Shown here: positions 8,928 to 17,535 of the stretch, one piece after another | Layout of the letters: each line of letters opens with the position of its first letter | Position numbering within the stretch: position 1 is the stretch's first letter | Assembly (NCBI RefSeq): GCF_001636615.1 | Contig: NZ_LGEK01000008.1 | Location: forward strand, 1 to 64,000 | DNA length: 64,000 nucleotides | Direction of reading: 5' to 3' | DNA from: Mucilaginibacter sp. L294 | Lineage (GTDB): Bacteria; Bacteroidota; Bacteroidia; Sphingobacteriales; Sphingobacteriaceae | Notes under the pieces: model-generated | What the model saw: only the letters and a program-made list of their open reading frames with translations | Told to the model about the DNA's origin: nothing | Database searches by the model: none | Made by a program: the position numbers and the translations under genes

Positions 8928-9998
8928 TCAACCTCTTTTCACAATATCATTAAAAACGGTTTTACTATTATTCCAAAACATGGATCTGATTTCCTTACTG
9001 AAAGCTTCGCCTATATTGATGGTTTTCCTTGTAGGAGTTTCCCCAACAACCTCCTCGTATTCGACAATAGTTACCTCAAATACTTTTGGACGACCTTTAA
9101 ATTCGGCCTTTACCTGTACGAAGTAGGGCTGAGCAGCGTGTTGATATTCATAGGTCATGGCGTTAAAACGATATCCACTATTAACTGAAGATTTAACAAA
9201 CGAATTTTCCCTCAAGTTTTGTCCTTGAAGTATTGCTTGGGTTATTCCCACAAGTTCTTCAGCGTTAGCGGCCTGGTCCTTTTCTTCGCTGTCGCCAGAC
9301 GGTTCTGATGAAGAAGCCCCTTCCTTCAGCGTAAGATGCCTGACGGTTTTGAAATTCCATTCTGAAGACATTCCCGATTTTGCCAATTTGTCAAAATAAA
9401 CAATTGACGCTTCTGTATTTAATAAGGCTTGCTCGATATTCAATATTTCGGTATCTGGTTTAATTATCTCACCTAAAAGATCCTTCAGTTCCTTTGAATC
9501 TGTTGAACGGTTACCGTCGACTTCGATCTGCCAAATGCCTGGCTCTTTTTCTTCAATATAAAAATCAAAATGTGTTACTTCATCCTGAAGGAATTCCATT
9601 CTTCCAGCCCGTTTTTTATTATATTCAATTGACCCTTTATAAATATTAGTTCCTTTTACCTTAGTTAATTGGTTGAGCACTTGTCCTATTTTCTGTTTGC
9701 CCTCGTCAAATAACGTTTGATAATCATTCTTTAAATTGAACCCTTTGTCTTTCGATTTTAATACAAACCCTGAAAGAGCATGGCTGGAATTATTACTGTA
9801 AGCCTCCTTGCGTATAATTTCCAGATCTTCATTATCTAAGAACAAATTTGAAATTTCTTGAGCGAGTGTAACAATATCAACATGAGTAATAAATATACCT
9901 TTACTTTGCGCAAATGCATTTAAGAAACCCCTGTTAGTAATTGATGACAGCACCTCTACTAGTTCATATTTCGTTGGGTAAATATTTACTTTTGCCAT
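8928..9998 (-). CDS. Unrecognised protein, last gene of a second three-gene operon
   Basis: This 356-residue soluble protein is the third gene of the operon 10892-11593, 10000-10899, 8928-9998; only one base separates its start from the upstream stop. The N-terminal part (YPTKYELVEVLSSITNRGFL) looks like a helical domain. A low-complexity Ser/Glu/Asp-rich linker (SSSEPSGDSEEKDQA) near residue 235 separates it from a C-terminal beta-rich domain of about 100 residues (YFVQVKAEFKGRPKVFEVTIV). The family is not recognised. Its constant partner here is a PD-(D/E)XK protein, so it may provide target recognition or regulate the nuclease. That is inferred from coupling, not from a motif. Confidence 0.75.
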   Translation of the reverse strand: MAKVNIYPTKYELVEVLSSITNRGFLNAFAQSKGIFITHVDIVTLAQEISNLFLDNEDLEIIRKEAYSNNSSHALSGFVLKSKDKGFNLKNDYQTLFDEGKQKIGQVLNQLTKVKGTNIYKGSIEYNKKRAGRMEFLQDEVTHFDFYIEEKEPGIWQIEVDGNRSTDSKELKDLLGEIIKPDTEILNIEQALLNTEASIVYFDKLAKSGMSSEWNFKTVRHLTLKEGASSSEPSGDSEEKDQAANAEELVGITQAILQGQNLRENSFVKSSVNSGYRFNAMTYEYQHAAQPYFVQVKAEFKGRPKVFEVTIVEYEEVVGETPTRKTINIGEAFSKEIRSMFWNNSKTVFNDIVKRG

Positions 9999-9999
9999 G

Positions 10000-10899
10000 T
10001 TATGATCGCATAAATTTTGGTAAATCGCCTAAAATTTCCATTTCTCTTAATTCTAAATGTTCCTTAAAAAGTTTAATAACTTCTGGTTTCACTTTCCTGA
10101 ACTCTTCGTCATCCCTGTGATAAGTATATATTATCAAAGGCTTGTCGTCATCCAAATAACTAAAGGTGACCAAAGCATGCTTCAAACGCTGGAAACTCTC
10201 AATACTAAGCCCTCCAAAGTAAAAGACAACCTTGTTTTCAATACTATCTTTATCTGTAAAATCTCCCAGAATGAATTTTGAGAACATATAATTTATGTTC
10301 AATGTCTTAGATCGTTTGGCAGGATGCAGATCTACCGATGGATAATAAAATTGAAACTTATCACCTGATTCATCGTTCAGTTCCTTTATACTCAATTGGA
10401 GCGAGGCAAGTCTTAAAATTGCATCGTTCTCCAGCACATAAATCTTATTTGATCCTTGATTCTTGCGACTGATCTTTACTCCCGTCTGATAAGATTCAAA
10501 AGTTGATTTGAAGCTGAAATATTCTTTAAAGTTATGGAACCATATGACAATTACACCAGTCCTTAAGGGGATATCTGTAAGCACGGGAAATTTTTCTTGC
10601 AGGTCCTCTGAATTTTTAAGATTGGTTAATTTTTTATCTAAAATAGTTATCCAGCTTTGTAGAGATGATGAGGAAAAACTGTCTGTCTTATATCTCTTAG
10701 ACTCTACAATAACAGCTTCGGTAATACTTCTTTTAAGGGAATCTACATAAGTAAAGATGCCATCAACTCCACTTTTACCTTTTTCCTCATTCGCCAAGTC
10801 AATATTGGAATCGCCTAGCTTTTCCCAGTTAAATTTTGTCAGTAATGCGGTCGCTTGGTCATTCCAGAAATCACCATTGACACCTTGGTCTTCAGCCAT
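10000..10899 (-). CDS. PD-(D/E)XK-type nuclease, core of the second three-gene operon
   Basis: The 299-residue product has a clear endonuclease signature near its N-terminus: a helix FWNDQATALLTKF, then GKSGVDGIFTY with D46, then EAVIVESKRY with E66 and K68. This is the D-(x)n-ExK arrangement of the PD-(D/E)XK superfamily. The C-terminal 200 residues are unassigned and may bind partner or DNA. The start codon lies within the 3' end of the upstream gene (8-base overlap, 10892-10899), and the downstream gene begins one base after the stop, so all three are one translational unit. Two-gene defence systems that pair a PD-(D/E)XK protein with an unrelated partner are known (for example GAPS4). Whether this is a homologue of one of them I cannot tell without a profile search. 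Confidence 0.75.
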   Translation of the reverse strand: MAEDQGVNGDFWNDQATALLTKFNWEKLGDSNIDLANEEKGKSGVDGIFTYVDSLKRSITEAVIVESKRYKTDSFSSSSLQSWITILDKKLTNLKNSEDLQEKFPVLTDIPLRTGVIVIWFHNFKEYFSFKSTFESYQTGVKISRKNQGSNKIYVLENDAILRLASLQLSIKELNDESGDKFQFYYPSVDLHPAKRSKTLNINYMFSKFILGDFTDKDSIENKVVFYFGGLSIESFQRLKHALVTFSYLDDDKPLIIYTYHRDDEEFRKVKPEVIKLFKEHLELREMEILGDLPKFMRS

Positions 10900-11593
10900 T
10901 TTTTGTAAAAATTAGTTGTTTTAAAAAATCGAGAATTAAGTCAAAATCCTCTACTGCTGATAAAAATTTCAGCACACCATTTGGAAATATTTGAAGCGTA
11001 AAACTCTCCTTTTCATTTATTTTGATCAGAAATGAAAGCTTCACAATGTCTGATTTATAAGTTTTGATAAGCTCAGATGCAATTGAATTGCTTAATACCG
11101 TGCCTGCGAATCTCCCAACCAGTTCATTTTTATAATTAAAGTGATTGATTGTTATGTGATCAATCTTAGTATCTATTCGCCTCTCCAACAAACGCTTGTA
11201 AAGATTTGAAATACTTAAATCAACTGGATTTAATTCGTATTCGCTTAAGAGAACGATACGAAAGAGATATTTGACAAAGTTTAATTGCGTTATTCCACCA
11301 AGGACGTAAAGAATCTGTAATTCAAAGTCAATCGAAAACACGAATTCACTATAAACATAAATTTGTTTTCTCACAAATTCATTTGTGCTGACATCAAAAT
11401 CGTTAATGAACGTAGCAGAGCGCTTGACCGCTTTTACAGTTACAACATTATCTGATGTATCCACTATTGAAAGTCCATACCCGACCTGCTCGTTAAAACC
11501 AAACCCTGAGATAATCTCAATGAAAGGTTCTTTGAAAGAGTCCAATCCTGGAAAAACGAGCGTATGGAAAACCAAACTTTTGACTCTTTTCAT
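10892..11593 (-). CDS. Unrecognised protein, first gene of the second three-gene operon
   Basis: The product is a 233-residue protein of unknown family with mixed strands and helices and no membrane segment or signal peptide. Its C-terminal end (LILDFLKQLIFTKNG) overlaps the start of the PD-(D/E)XK gene by 8 bases. A stretch NEFVRKQIYVYSEFVFSIDF in the middle is strand-rich. It lies 13 bases upstream of nothing on its own side: the next gene upstream (11607-12161 is transcribed in the same direction and ends 13 bases before this start), so read-through from the SHOCT gene is possible. Role unknown; likely a sensor or accessory subunit because of the tight coupling. Confidence 0.7.
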   Translation of the reverse strand: MKRVKSLVFHTLVFPGLDSFKEPFIEIISGFGFNEQVGYGLSIVDTSDNVVTVKAVKRSATFINDFDVSTNEFVRKQIYVYSEFVFSIDFELQILYVLGGITQLNFVKYLFRIVLLSEYELNPVDLSISNLYKRLLERRIDTKIDHITINHFNYKNELVGRFAGTVLSNSIASELIKTYKSDIVKLSFLIKINEKESFTLQIFPNGVLKFLSAVEDFDLILDFLKQLIFTKNG

Positions 11594-11606
11594 ATAATTA
11601 AATATC

Positions 11607-12161
11607 TTATAAACCTAACAGCTTCTTCTTCTTGGCATCGTACTCTTCCTGGGTGATGGCTCCGGCATCAAGGAGAGCTTTGAACTTTTTGATCTCATCT
11701 GCGACGCTAAATGTTTGATTGGCGGTTTCGGTTTTTGGTTTGAATTCATCGGGGACCGCTATTTCGCCGAATTTGATGGCATTTTCGACATCGACTTCAT
11801 ATCTCGGGAAACCTGAAAGGAGAATGTAGTAAACAAATCCTTTCTTGTCACTTCCTCTTTTTTGGAGTTTGACCACTTTCATTAGCATGCCGGACTTGGA
11901 GCGTGGCAAGGCATTGGCCTGATTGGCTAGGCCCTGGTAACCGGTTGTCGAGAAATTGTTGAACAGCGACGCAGAATTGATCCTGATGTATTTGAAATCG
12001 ACGTCGGTCATCGTGCCTACGCCGATCTTTAAGGGTTGGTCTTTGACAATCTTAAATCCGCTCGTGGTGTAAAGCGTATCCCCTTTTATCAAAGGAAGCT
12101 CTTGTGCGTAGGAAACAAGGGAAATGGTAATCCCGCTTAATAAGATTAAAAATCTTTTCAT
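11607..12161 (-). CDS. Exported protein with C-terminal SHOCT domain
   Basis: This 184-residue protein begins with a signal peptide (MKRFLILLSGITISLVSYAQ, cleavage expected after residue 19-20). It ends in a SHOCT motif, IKKFKALLDAGAITQEEYD followed by KKKLL, about residues 154-182. SHOCT is a short amphipathic module at the end of many otherwise unrelated bacterial proteins and probably mediates oligomerisation. The central region (about 25-140) is beta-rich with a YYILLSGFPRYEVDVENAI segment and no known enzymatic motif. The gene sits between the HsdR-N gene and the unknown nuclease operon on the same strand. It is unlikely to be a restriction component, since it is exported; it may be island cargo. 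Confidence 0.75.
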   Translation of the reverse strand: MKRFLILLSGITISLVSYAQELPLIKGDTLYTTSGFKIVKDQPLKIGVGTMTDVDFKYIRINSASLFNNFSTTGYQGLANQANALPRSKSGMLMKVVKLQKRGSDKKGFVYYILLSGFPRYEVDVENAIKFGEIAVPDEFKPKTETANQTFSVADEIKKFKALLDAGAITQEEYDAKKKKLLGL

Positions 12162-12205
12162 AATTGTGATTGGTTAAGGTGCTCCAATATACGATTTAGT
12201 ATAAA

Positions 12206-13297
12206 CTATTTTAATTCTTTCCCTTTTTCGAGCCTCGCGATGGCTTCGAGCAGGGCGTCGGCGTGTTGGTAAATCTCGTCGAAGGTTTGGATCTCGTATT
12301 TGATCTCCTTTTTGTTTTCGTCCGGGATGGCCAGGTATTGTTTGGTGGCGCCGAGGTAGAGGCGGCAGATGGTTTTGCGGTTGTTGTCGTCCAGGAGGAT
12401 GGCGAAGTAGGATTGGGCGTCACGGTAGGTGATGCGTTTGGCGTCGATGTGCTGGCGGAGCAGGGATTTGACGATGTAGAAGCCTTCGAGTTCTTGCTCG
12501 GTGGTGACGATGAGGGGATTGGTTTCTGTGCTTGCTGTTGCTGTTAAGGTTTCTTCGGTTTTGGCTTCGGCGGCTTCGAGTTGTTTTTCCTGGTTGAGGG
12601 CGGACTTGAGCCTTTCGTTGATGGCGTCGCTGATCAGGAGATTGAAGGAGCGTTTGATAATGGGCGCGAACTGCTCTTTGACCTTGGCGGTCATGACGCC
12701 GGTGTATACTTGCTTGGTGAAGAAGGATACGAAGGTCTCTGAGGGCGCGATGAGTTCTTTATTGAGCAGGTTTTTGAGCTCATTAAGGTATTTGAGTTCG
12801 CTGGCGGTATTGGTGATGCTTTCGACGTCAAAATAGGACTTGTGGAATTTTTTGAGTTCGGTGATCTCGGTTTCTTTGATCTCGGCGATGTTGAACTCGA
12901 AGAAGGGCGTGCTGTCCATCTTGTTCCTTTCTTCCAGGTCGGTATAGAAACGATAGTTCAGGCCGTTGGTGAGCAGGCCGAACTTGGCTTTGGTGGTATG
13001 GAAGTAGCGGAACAGCTGGGAATTGTGCGGGTCGAGTTTTTCAAGGTGGTGCTTGCATTCGATGAGGATGGTAGGCTCGCCTTCTTTCATGATGGCATAG
13101 TCGACCTTCTCCCCTTTCTTGATGCCGATATCGGCGATGAATTCCGGGTTGACCTCGAAGGGGTTGAAAACGTCATAGCCCAGTACCTGGATAAAGGGCA
13201 TGATGAGCGCGTTCTTGGTCGCTTCTTCGGTTTTGAGCCGCGGCAGGAGTTTTTCAACACGCGCGGCTAATTGTAATATCTGATCTTTAAAGTCCAT
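12206..13297 (-). CDS. HsdR N-terminal-type (type I restriction R-subunit-like) nuclease protein
   Basis: The 363-residue product begins with the HSDR_N domain found at the front of type I restriction R subunits. Helices LPRLKTEEATKNALIMPFI and the segment LGYDVFNPFEV are followed by GEKVDYAIM and PTILIECKHH, giving the D-(x)n-ExK nuclease core. It lacks the helicase and translocase domains of HsdR, so it is a stand-alone nuclease-fold protein common in Bacteroidota. The C-terminal 100 residues (LEGFYIVKSLLRQHI, YRDAQSYFAILL) form a second domain of unknown role. The gene is visibly richer in G+C than the AT-rich genes on its left, hinting at a separate origin. A broken copy of its front part lies at 24221-24367. 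Confidence 0.8.
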   Translation of the reverse strand: MDFKDQILQLAARVEKLLPRLKTEEATKNALIMPFIQVLGYDVFNPFEVNPEFIADIGIKKGEKVDYAIMKEGEPTILIECKHHLEKLDPHNSQLFRYFHTTKAKFGLLTNGLNYRFYTDLEERNKMDSTPFFEFNIAEIKETEITELKKFHKSYFDVESITNTASELKYLNELKNLLNKELIAPSETFVSFFTKQVYTGVMTAKVKEQFAPIIKRSFNLLISDAINERLKSALNQEKQLEAAEAKTEETLTATASTETNPLIVTTEQELEGFYIVKSLLRQHIDAKRITYRDAQSYFAILLDDNNRKTICRLYLGATKQYLAIPDENKKEIKYEIQTFDEIYQHADALLEAIARLEKGKELK

Positions 13298-13352
13298 TTG
13301 ATTGCGAATAAAGGCAGATCAAATTTAGGTGATGTGAACCGGCGGACTTTAC

Positions 13353-13425
13353 GGTTTCCCGTAATTAAAGGGCGAGCAACGGACTGAAAATCCTTGTGTC
13401 GCTGGTTCGATCCCAGCTGAACCAC
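13353..13425 (+). tRNA. tRNA-Phe(GAA)-like sequence with degenerate 5' half (pseudo-tRNA / att scar)
   Basis: From 13374 to 13425 the sequence matches the 3' two-thirds of a tRNA-Phe: GAGC of the D-stem, anticodon loop CTGAAAA with anticodon GAA, variable region, T-arm GCTGG-TTCGATC-CCAGC, and an acceptor-like GAACC followed by A. The 5' half (GGTTTCCCGTAATTAAAGG) only loosely resembles the acceptor and D-arm, and the acceptor is one base short. The total length of 73 is right, but the D-arm cannot pair. This pattern is what remains when an integrative element recombines into the 3' end of a tRNA gene. A hairpin and T-run follow at 13454-13484, as behind a real tRNA gene. Confidence 0.6.
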
Positions 13426-13453
13426 AAAAACGAGTGTAAACTCCAATTAAAAA

Positions 13454-13484
13454 CCTGTAAATATTTGATTTACACGGTTTTTTT
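13454..13484 (+). terminator. Rho-independent terminator behind the tRNA-Phe-like sequence
   Basis: CCTGTAAAT (13454-13462) pairs with ATTTACACGG (ending 13477) with one bulged base, followed directly by seven T residues. It is placed 28 bases after the tRNA-like sequence. Confidence 0.6.
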
Positions 13485-13551
13485 GTTTCCCATCAGATCA
13501 AAATAACCCATAGTTTCTTAATGTTTATGATACCTAAACGGATACCTTTTT

Positions 13552-13815
13552 TTAGTTTCTTACCTTCGAGGTATCAGAAAGTGGCTTAACATACTGTAAA
13601 ACAGCTACCAGTCCACTGCCCATTCTTATCCGGTTCAAACGCAAAGTTTCCCGCCAGCACCTCAATGTCCTGTAATACAAATTATAAGCGAGGTACCAAT
13701 CCTGTATAGTTTCCAGTGGTGTATGCATCGGTGATTTCGTACCTTTATCAGATGATATACAATGTTTTGATAACATCTTAGCATTTTTTCTAAACCGTTC
13801 TATTAATTTATTCAT
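13552..13815 (-). CDS. Small hypothetical protein, 87 aa
   Basis: A short basic protein, rich in Arg, Lys and aromatic residues (TIQDWYLAYNLYYRTLRCWRE), with no signal peptide and no known motif. It lies alone between the tRNA-Phe scar and the sensor kinase gene, which is divergent. Composition is plausible for a real gene but not decisive, and the family is unknown. It could also be a remnant of integrated DNA next to the attachment site. Confidence 0.35.
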   Translation of the reverse strand: MNKLIERFRKNAKMLSKHCISSDKGTKSPMHTPLETIQDWYLAYNLYYRTLRCWRETLRLNRIRMGSGLVAVLQYVKPLSDTSKVRN

Positions 13816-13967
13816 CCAGCTTCACGACCAGTTATCGGCAGATAACGATCTATAAAAAGCAACTATATTTTAAATTACCCGTACAACTAAAATTACATGC
13901 GGGTATATTTTTATTTTACCTATGCGGTTTTGATTGTTCGGCTTAATGAAAAAAGCACCGTTATTAC

Positions 13968-16046
13968 ATGAATAGAACTACCTGCCAGCAATCAAAAGAT
14001 TTATCGCTTTTCCTGCGATATTTTTGGGTGTTTTGTGTTTTAATTTATTCGGTTTCCTGCAATAAAGTAAGCAATCGGTATCCTGAAGAGCGTCAGCAGC
14101 AGGTAGCTGCCATTTTTAGCAGTGCTGACAAGTTACCCGCTACACAAAGACCAGCCTTTATCTATCAGTCTTTCCGGAATCATCAATGGGAACCGGGCGA
14201 TCAATGGAAAAAGTATAATTATTTGCGCGGTTTTTATTACACCACAGCCAAAGATTATTATCGTGCCAGCCAATATGCCGATACAATGATTGCTGTATTA
14301 AAAAATATAGATCCGCTACCAATTAGGGAAAACGGCAAAATGGTGCGGGCGTATTTTTTTAATGGTGATGCAGAAATGGCTATAGGTAATTATGGCGCTG
14401 CCTTTAAAAATTATGACAATGCCGACAGGCAATTGAAAAAAGGCCCGGTTGATTCTCAATCATATTTTAATTACGATTTTAGGCTGGCCGAGGGATTTTA
14501 CAGGCAGGGTAACTACCAGCGGGCGGGCCGCTTTTATAAGCACTTTTTGAATCGGCGAACTTATGAAAAAGATCCATTTGTAAGGTTTTGCACCAGGCAA
14601 ATGATCATTGACGATATTGGACTTTGTTTTGCTAACAACCACCAACCCGACAGCGCCATCTTTTATTACAACCAGGCATTGGCTTACATTACGCAGCAGG
14701 AAAATAAGTTTAACGATCATACCTCGTTTATTCAAATGGCCAAAGGTGTTATTTATGCCAATAAGGCGGCAGCCTTGTTGGATATGGGGCGCTCCGCGGA
14801 GGCAGAGCCACTTTTAAATGCGAGTATTTTTTTAAACAGCCCGACAGACCGCGACCCGGAATACGCCGAATTTAGCAGAGAGCGCCTGGCCGATTTATAC
14901 CTCAAACGCCATCAAACCAAACAAGCCGTGATGTTGCTGGATACCATAAAAGGTTGGACCGCCGGGCGCAATATACAGCACGCGCAGAATTATTTCCGAC
15001 TGTTTTCCCGTGCCAAAGCGCAAACCGGCGACTTTAAAATGGCCAACAGCGCCAATGAACGATACATTGCTATAACCGATTCTGTAACTGCCTTGAAAAA
15101 GAACGGCGTTGAAGAAAACCTCGAAAAGCTGATTGCCTTTAATGAGAAACTACGCGAGATTGATAGATTGGAAGAAGATAGCAACCGGTCGCAGCAGTTT
15201 TTGTGGCTTACGACCTTAAGTTTGCTACTTGCCATTTGTACCGCCGGGCTTATTTTTCGCAATTACTATCGTTCAAAACAAATGGTTAAGCACCTTAACG
15301 TTATTAATAACGAAATACAGCACAAACACGATGACCTGGAAATGGCGCTTGTGGCCCTGGAGTTAAGTAACAAAAAGAACAGCCGGATGACACAGCTGAT
15401 TGCCCATGACTTGCGAAACCCAATCTCGGCAGTTCACAATTTTGTTGACCTGGTAGATCTAAGCATTACAGACCCGGTTGAACTGAAAGAAATTACCGAT
15501 TTGCTTAAATCAAGTTGTAAAGATGCGCTGTCATTGATAGACGATATGTTGGATAACGATGCTTTGATGGGTGAATTTACTCACGAAACTTTGCAACTTA
15601 ACGAGTTATTGTCGTTTTGTGTAAAGCAAATTAAACTAAAAGCGGCAGAAAAATCACAGGAGGTTGTACTGGACCTATTATCTGTAAACATTAATGCTGA
15701 TGCCGAAAAGCTTAAGCGGGTATTTGGCAATTTACTCACCAACGCCATTAAATTTAGTTATCCGGGAGCTACAATATACGTAAGCATGCGCACCCTTGGC
15801 GATGAAATACAGGTTTTAGTTAAAGATGGGGGCGTTGGCATCCCGGCAGATATGCAGCCGAAGTTATTCGACCTCCGTTCTGATATCAAGCGAAAAGGGA
15901 CCGCGCTCGAGCCGTCGTTTGGTTTAGGCCTTTTTATCTGCAAACAGATCATCGACGCTCACGGCGGCAGGATCTGGCTGGAATCTGACGGACAAACAGG
16001 CACAACATTTTATGTGTCACTTAAAGTTACGCCAGTGGTTGTTTAA
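13968..16046 (+). CDS. TPR-containing sensor histidine kinase, lipoprotein-type N-terminus
   Basis: This 692-residue kinase starts with a hydrophobic segment ending in a lipobox-like YSVSC (Cys31). An extracytoplasmic region of TPR-like helices follows to about residue 395, then one transmembrane helix (FLWLTTLSLLLAICTAGLIF), a coiled linker, and a HisKA/HATPase_c kinase core. The H-box LIAHDLRNPISAV carries the phosphoacceptor His; the N-box FGNLLTNAIKFS and G-boxes DGGVGIP and FGLGLFICKQIIDAHGG are intact. It should sense an envelope signal through the TPR region and pass phosphate to an unlinked response regulator. No receiver domain or regulator gene is adjacent, so it is an orphan kinase. 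This architecture is common in Sphingobacteriaceae. Confidence 0.85.
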   Translation: MNRTTCQQSKDLSLFLRYFWVFCVLIYSVSCNKVSNRYPEERQQQVAAIFSSADKLPATQRPAFIYQSFRNHQWEPGDQWKKYNYLRGFYYTTAKDYYRASQYADTMIAVLKNIDPLPIRENGKMVRAYFFNGDAEMAIGNYGAAFKNYDNADRQLKKGPVDSQSYFNYDFRLAEGFYRQGNYQRAGRFYKHFLNRRTYEKDPFVRFCTRQMIIDDIGLCFANNHQPDSAIFYYNQALAYITQQENKFNDHTSFIQMAKGVIYANKAAALLDMGRSAEAEPLLNASIFLNSPTDRDPEYAEFSRERLADLYLKRHQTKQAVMLLDTIKGWTAGRNIQHAQNYFRLFSRAKAQTGDFKMANSANERYIAITDSVTALKKNGVEENLEKLIAFNEKLREIDRLEEDSNRSQQFLWLTTLSLLLAICTAGLIFRNYYRSKQMVKHLNVINNEIQHKHDDLEMALVALELSNKKNSRMTQLIAHDLRNPISAVHNFVDLVDLSITDPVELKEITDLLKSSCKDALSLIDDMLDNDALMGEFTHETLQLNELLSFCVKQIKLKAAEKSQEVVLDLLSVNINADAEKLKRVFGNLLTNAIKFSYPGATIYVSMRTLGDEIQVLVKDGGVGIPADMQPKLFDLRSDIKRKGTALEPSFGLGLFICKQIIDAHGGRIWLESDGQTGTTFYVSLKVTPVVV

Positions 16047-16146
16047 TTTGGTTTCGAGATAATAAAAGAATAACGTCTAACCTGAACGTTTTTAAGCGCG
16101 GAAGAGCAATTGGGTTAAGCCAACTTATGGGAAAGATTAAATTAGG

Positions 16147-17535
16147 CTAGTCCGAAATTGCTGCCTCAAGGCTCTGTTGCAAAAACCATTCAATATATTG
16201 GAGTAGTGCTGTGCCGGCATAATAAGGAAGATTCATCAACAAATAAGGTTTTTTATTAGGAGTGATAGCTTGCTCTACCTTGAATACTCCTGCATACATT
16301 CGAATGGCGTAGGGATGGTCTGCGGCCTCGATGAATTGATGAAGTGATTTTAAACTCCCTGTACTGCCTGATTTTATCTCTATAGGAATAACCAACTTGC
16401 CATGAGCGTACAGCAAATCTACTTCTGCATTGGACTGGGCTTTTTCTCTCACCCAAAAATTCGGTGTGTGTGCTGAAATACTTTGGACGGAGATTAGTTC
16501 TTGTGTCACCAAATGAGGAATAACCGCCCCTTTGTAAGCACTGTTCAAATCATCCATTGCCAGCATTTCGGCTTGGATGCCTAAGGAATAATTAATCAGG
16601 CCAGTATCCAGAAATTGCAAACGTGGTGCTTTCTTTAAGTCGGCTTTCAATGGCGGGTGCAGGTCTGTGGTTGGGTAGATCAAACGCACTATCTTCGCTT
16701 CGTCGAGGGTTCTGAATGCTTCTCCTACCTCCCTTGACCGATAGTTTGAATTTCCAAAGCCCTGAAACTTTACACGTTCGTCCAGGTACAGCGGTGCAGT
16801 ATCCATTAAATGTTTAATGATTTTCCTTTCTGTTTCGTTGGATGTATATTTTTCTACATCATTTTTATAAGTACCCCAAATGCTTTCATAAATAATCCGT
16901 AAATCTGAAAGGCTGTGTTTCTCCACGTCTGTTTTTATTACTTCGGGCATACCGCCGATAATCGCATAGCGATGAAAGGCATCCATTAACGTTTGATGTG
17001 CAAAAGCTTTTACCGGAACCTGTTGCAATTGTTTTAGCAACGCTTGCTTTCCGGTGGCTTCCAGGTATTCCTGAAAGTTCAGCGGGTGGAGATATAAGAA
17101 TTCCACACGGCCAACCGGGAAGCTATGCACTTTCTGCATGGCAAACTCCAACAATGAACCTGCACTGATGACGTGTAGCGATGGTATTTCTTCATAAAAA
17201 TAGCGCAATAGCTGGATGGCCTTCGGACTCTCCTGTATTTCATCGATGAATAAAAGGGTATTGGTGATAGCCGATGAAGGAATATTCTGTGCTAAAAATA
17301 AAGCTTCAATAATGGTTTGAACATCATCGAAGTCATCAAAATAACGGCGGTCTGCGGGTTTCTCCAAGTTGAGAACGATAGCATGTGCGTACGTTGTGGC
17401 AAAATCGCGTATCAACGTAGTTTTACCGACCTGACGTGCGCCTCTTATGATAAGCGGCTTACGCGTGGTGCTTAGTTTCCAGCGAATAAGATAATTTTCA
17501 ATACTTCTTTTAAAGGCCATTATAGCAATATCCAC
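16147..17535 (-). CDS. AAA ATPase with DUF4143 (AAA_14 family)
   Basis: This 462-residue protein matches the AAA_14/DUF4143 family. A Walker A motif GARQVGKT lies at 32-39, a Walker B LLFIDEIQESP around residues 93-103, and a sensor segment ISAGSLLEFA follows. The C-terminal DUF4143 domain contains FWVREKAQSNAEVDLLY and the IPIEIKSG motif, which resembles a PD-(D/E)XK-type core (D...ExK). The family's function is unknown; members are scattered across bacteria and are often linked with mobile or defence genes. An alternative start five codons in (MAFKRS) is equally plausible. The gene is monocistronic, converging on the kinase gene before it. Confidence 0.85.
   Translation of the reverse strand: MDIAIMAFKRSIENYLIRWKLSTTRKPLIIRGARQVGKTTLIRDFATTYAHAIVLNLEKPADRRYFDDFDDVQTIIEALFLAQNIPSSAITNTLLFIDEIQESPKAIQLLRYFYEEIPSLHVISAGSLLEFAMQKVHSFPVGRVEFLYLHPLNFQEYLEATGKQALLKQLQQVPVKAFAHQTLMDAFHRYAIIGGMPEVIKTDVEKHSLSDLRIIYESIWGTYKNDVEKYTSNETERKIIKHLMDTAPLYLDERVKFQGFGNSNYRSREVGEAFRTLDEAKIVRLIYPTTDLHPPLKADLKKAPRLQFLDTGLINYSLGIQAEMLAMDDLNSAYKGAVIPHLVTQELISVQSISAHTPNFWVREKAQSNAEVDLLYAHGKLVIPIEIKSGSTGSLKSLHQFIEAADHPYAIRMYAGVFKVEQAITPNKKPYLLMNLPYYAGTALLQYIEWFLQQSLEAAISD

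Noticed and set aside
12263..13270. Long plus-strand frames across the HsdR-N gene.
   Set aside because: They are antisense shadows of a G+C-rich coding region; the minus-strand protein has a known domain and motifs, the plus-strand ones do not.
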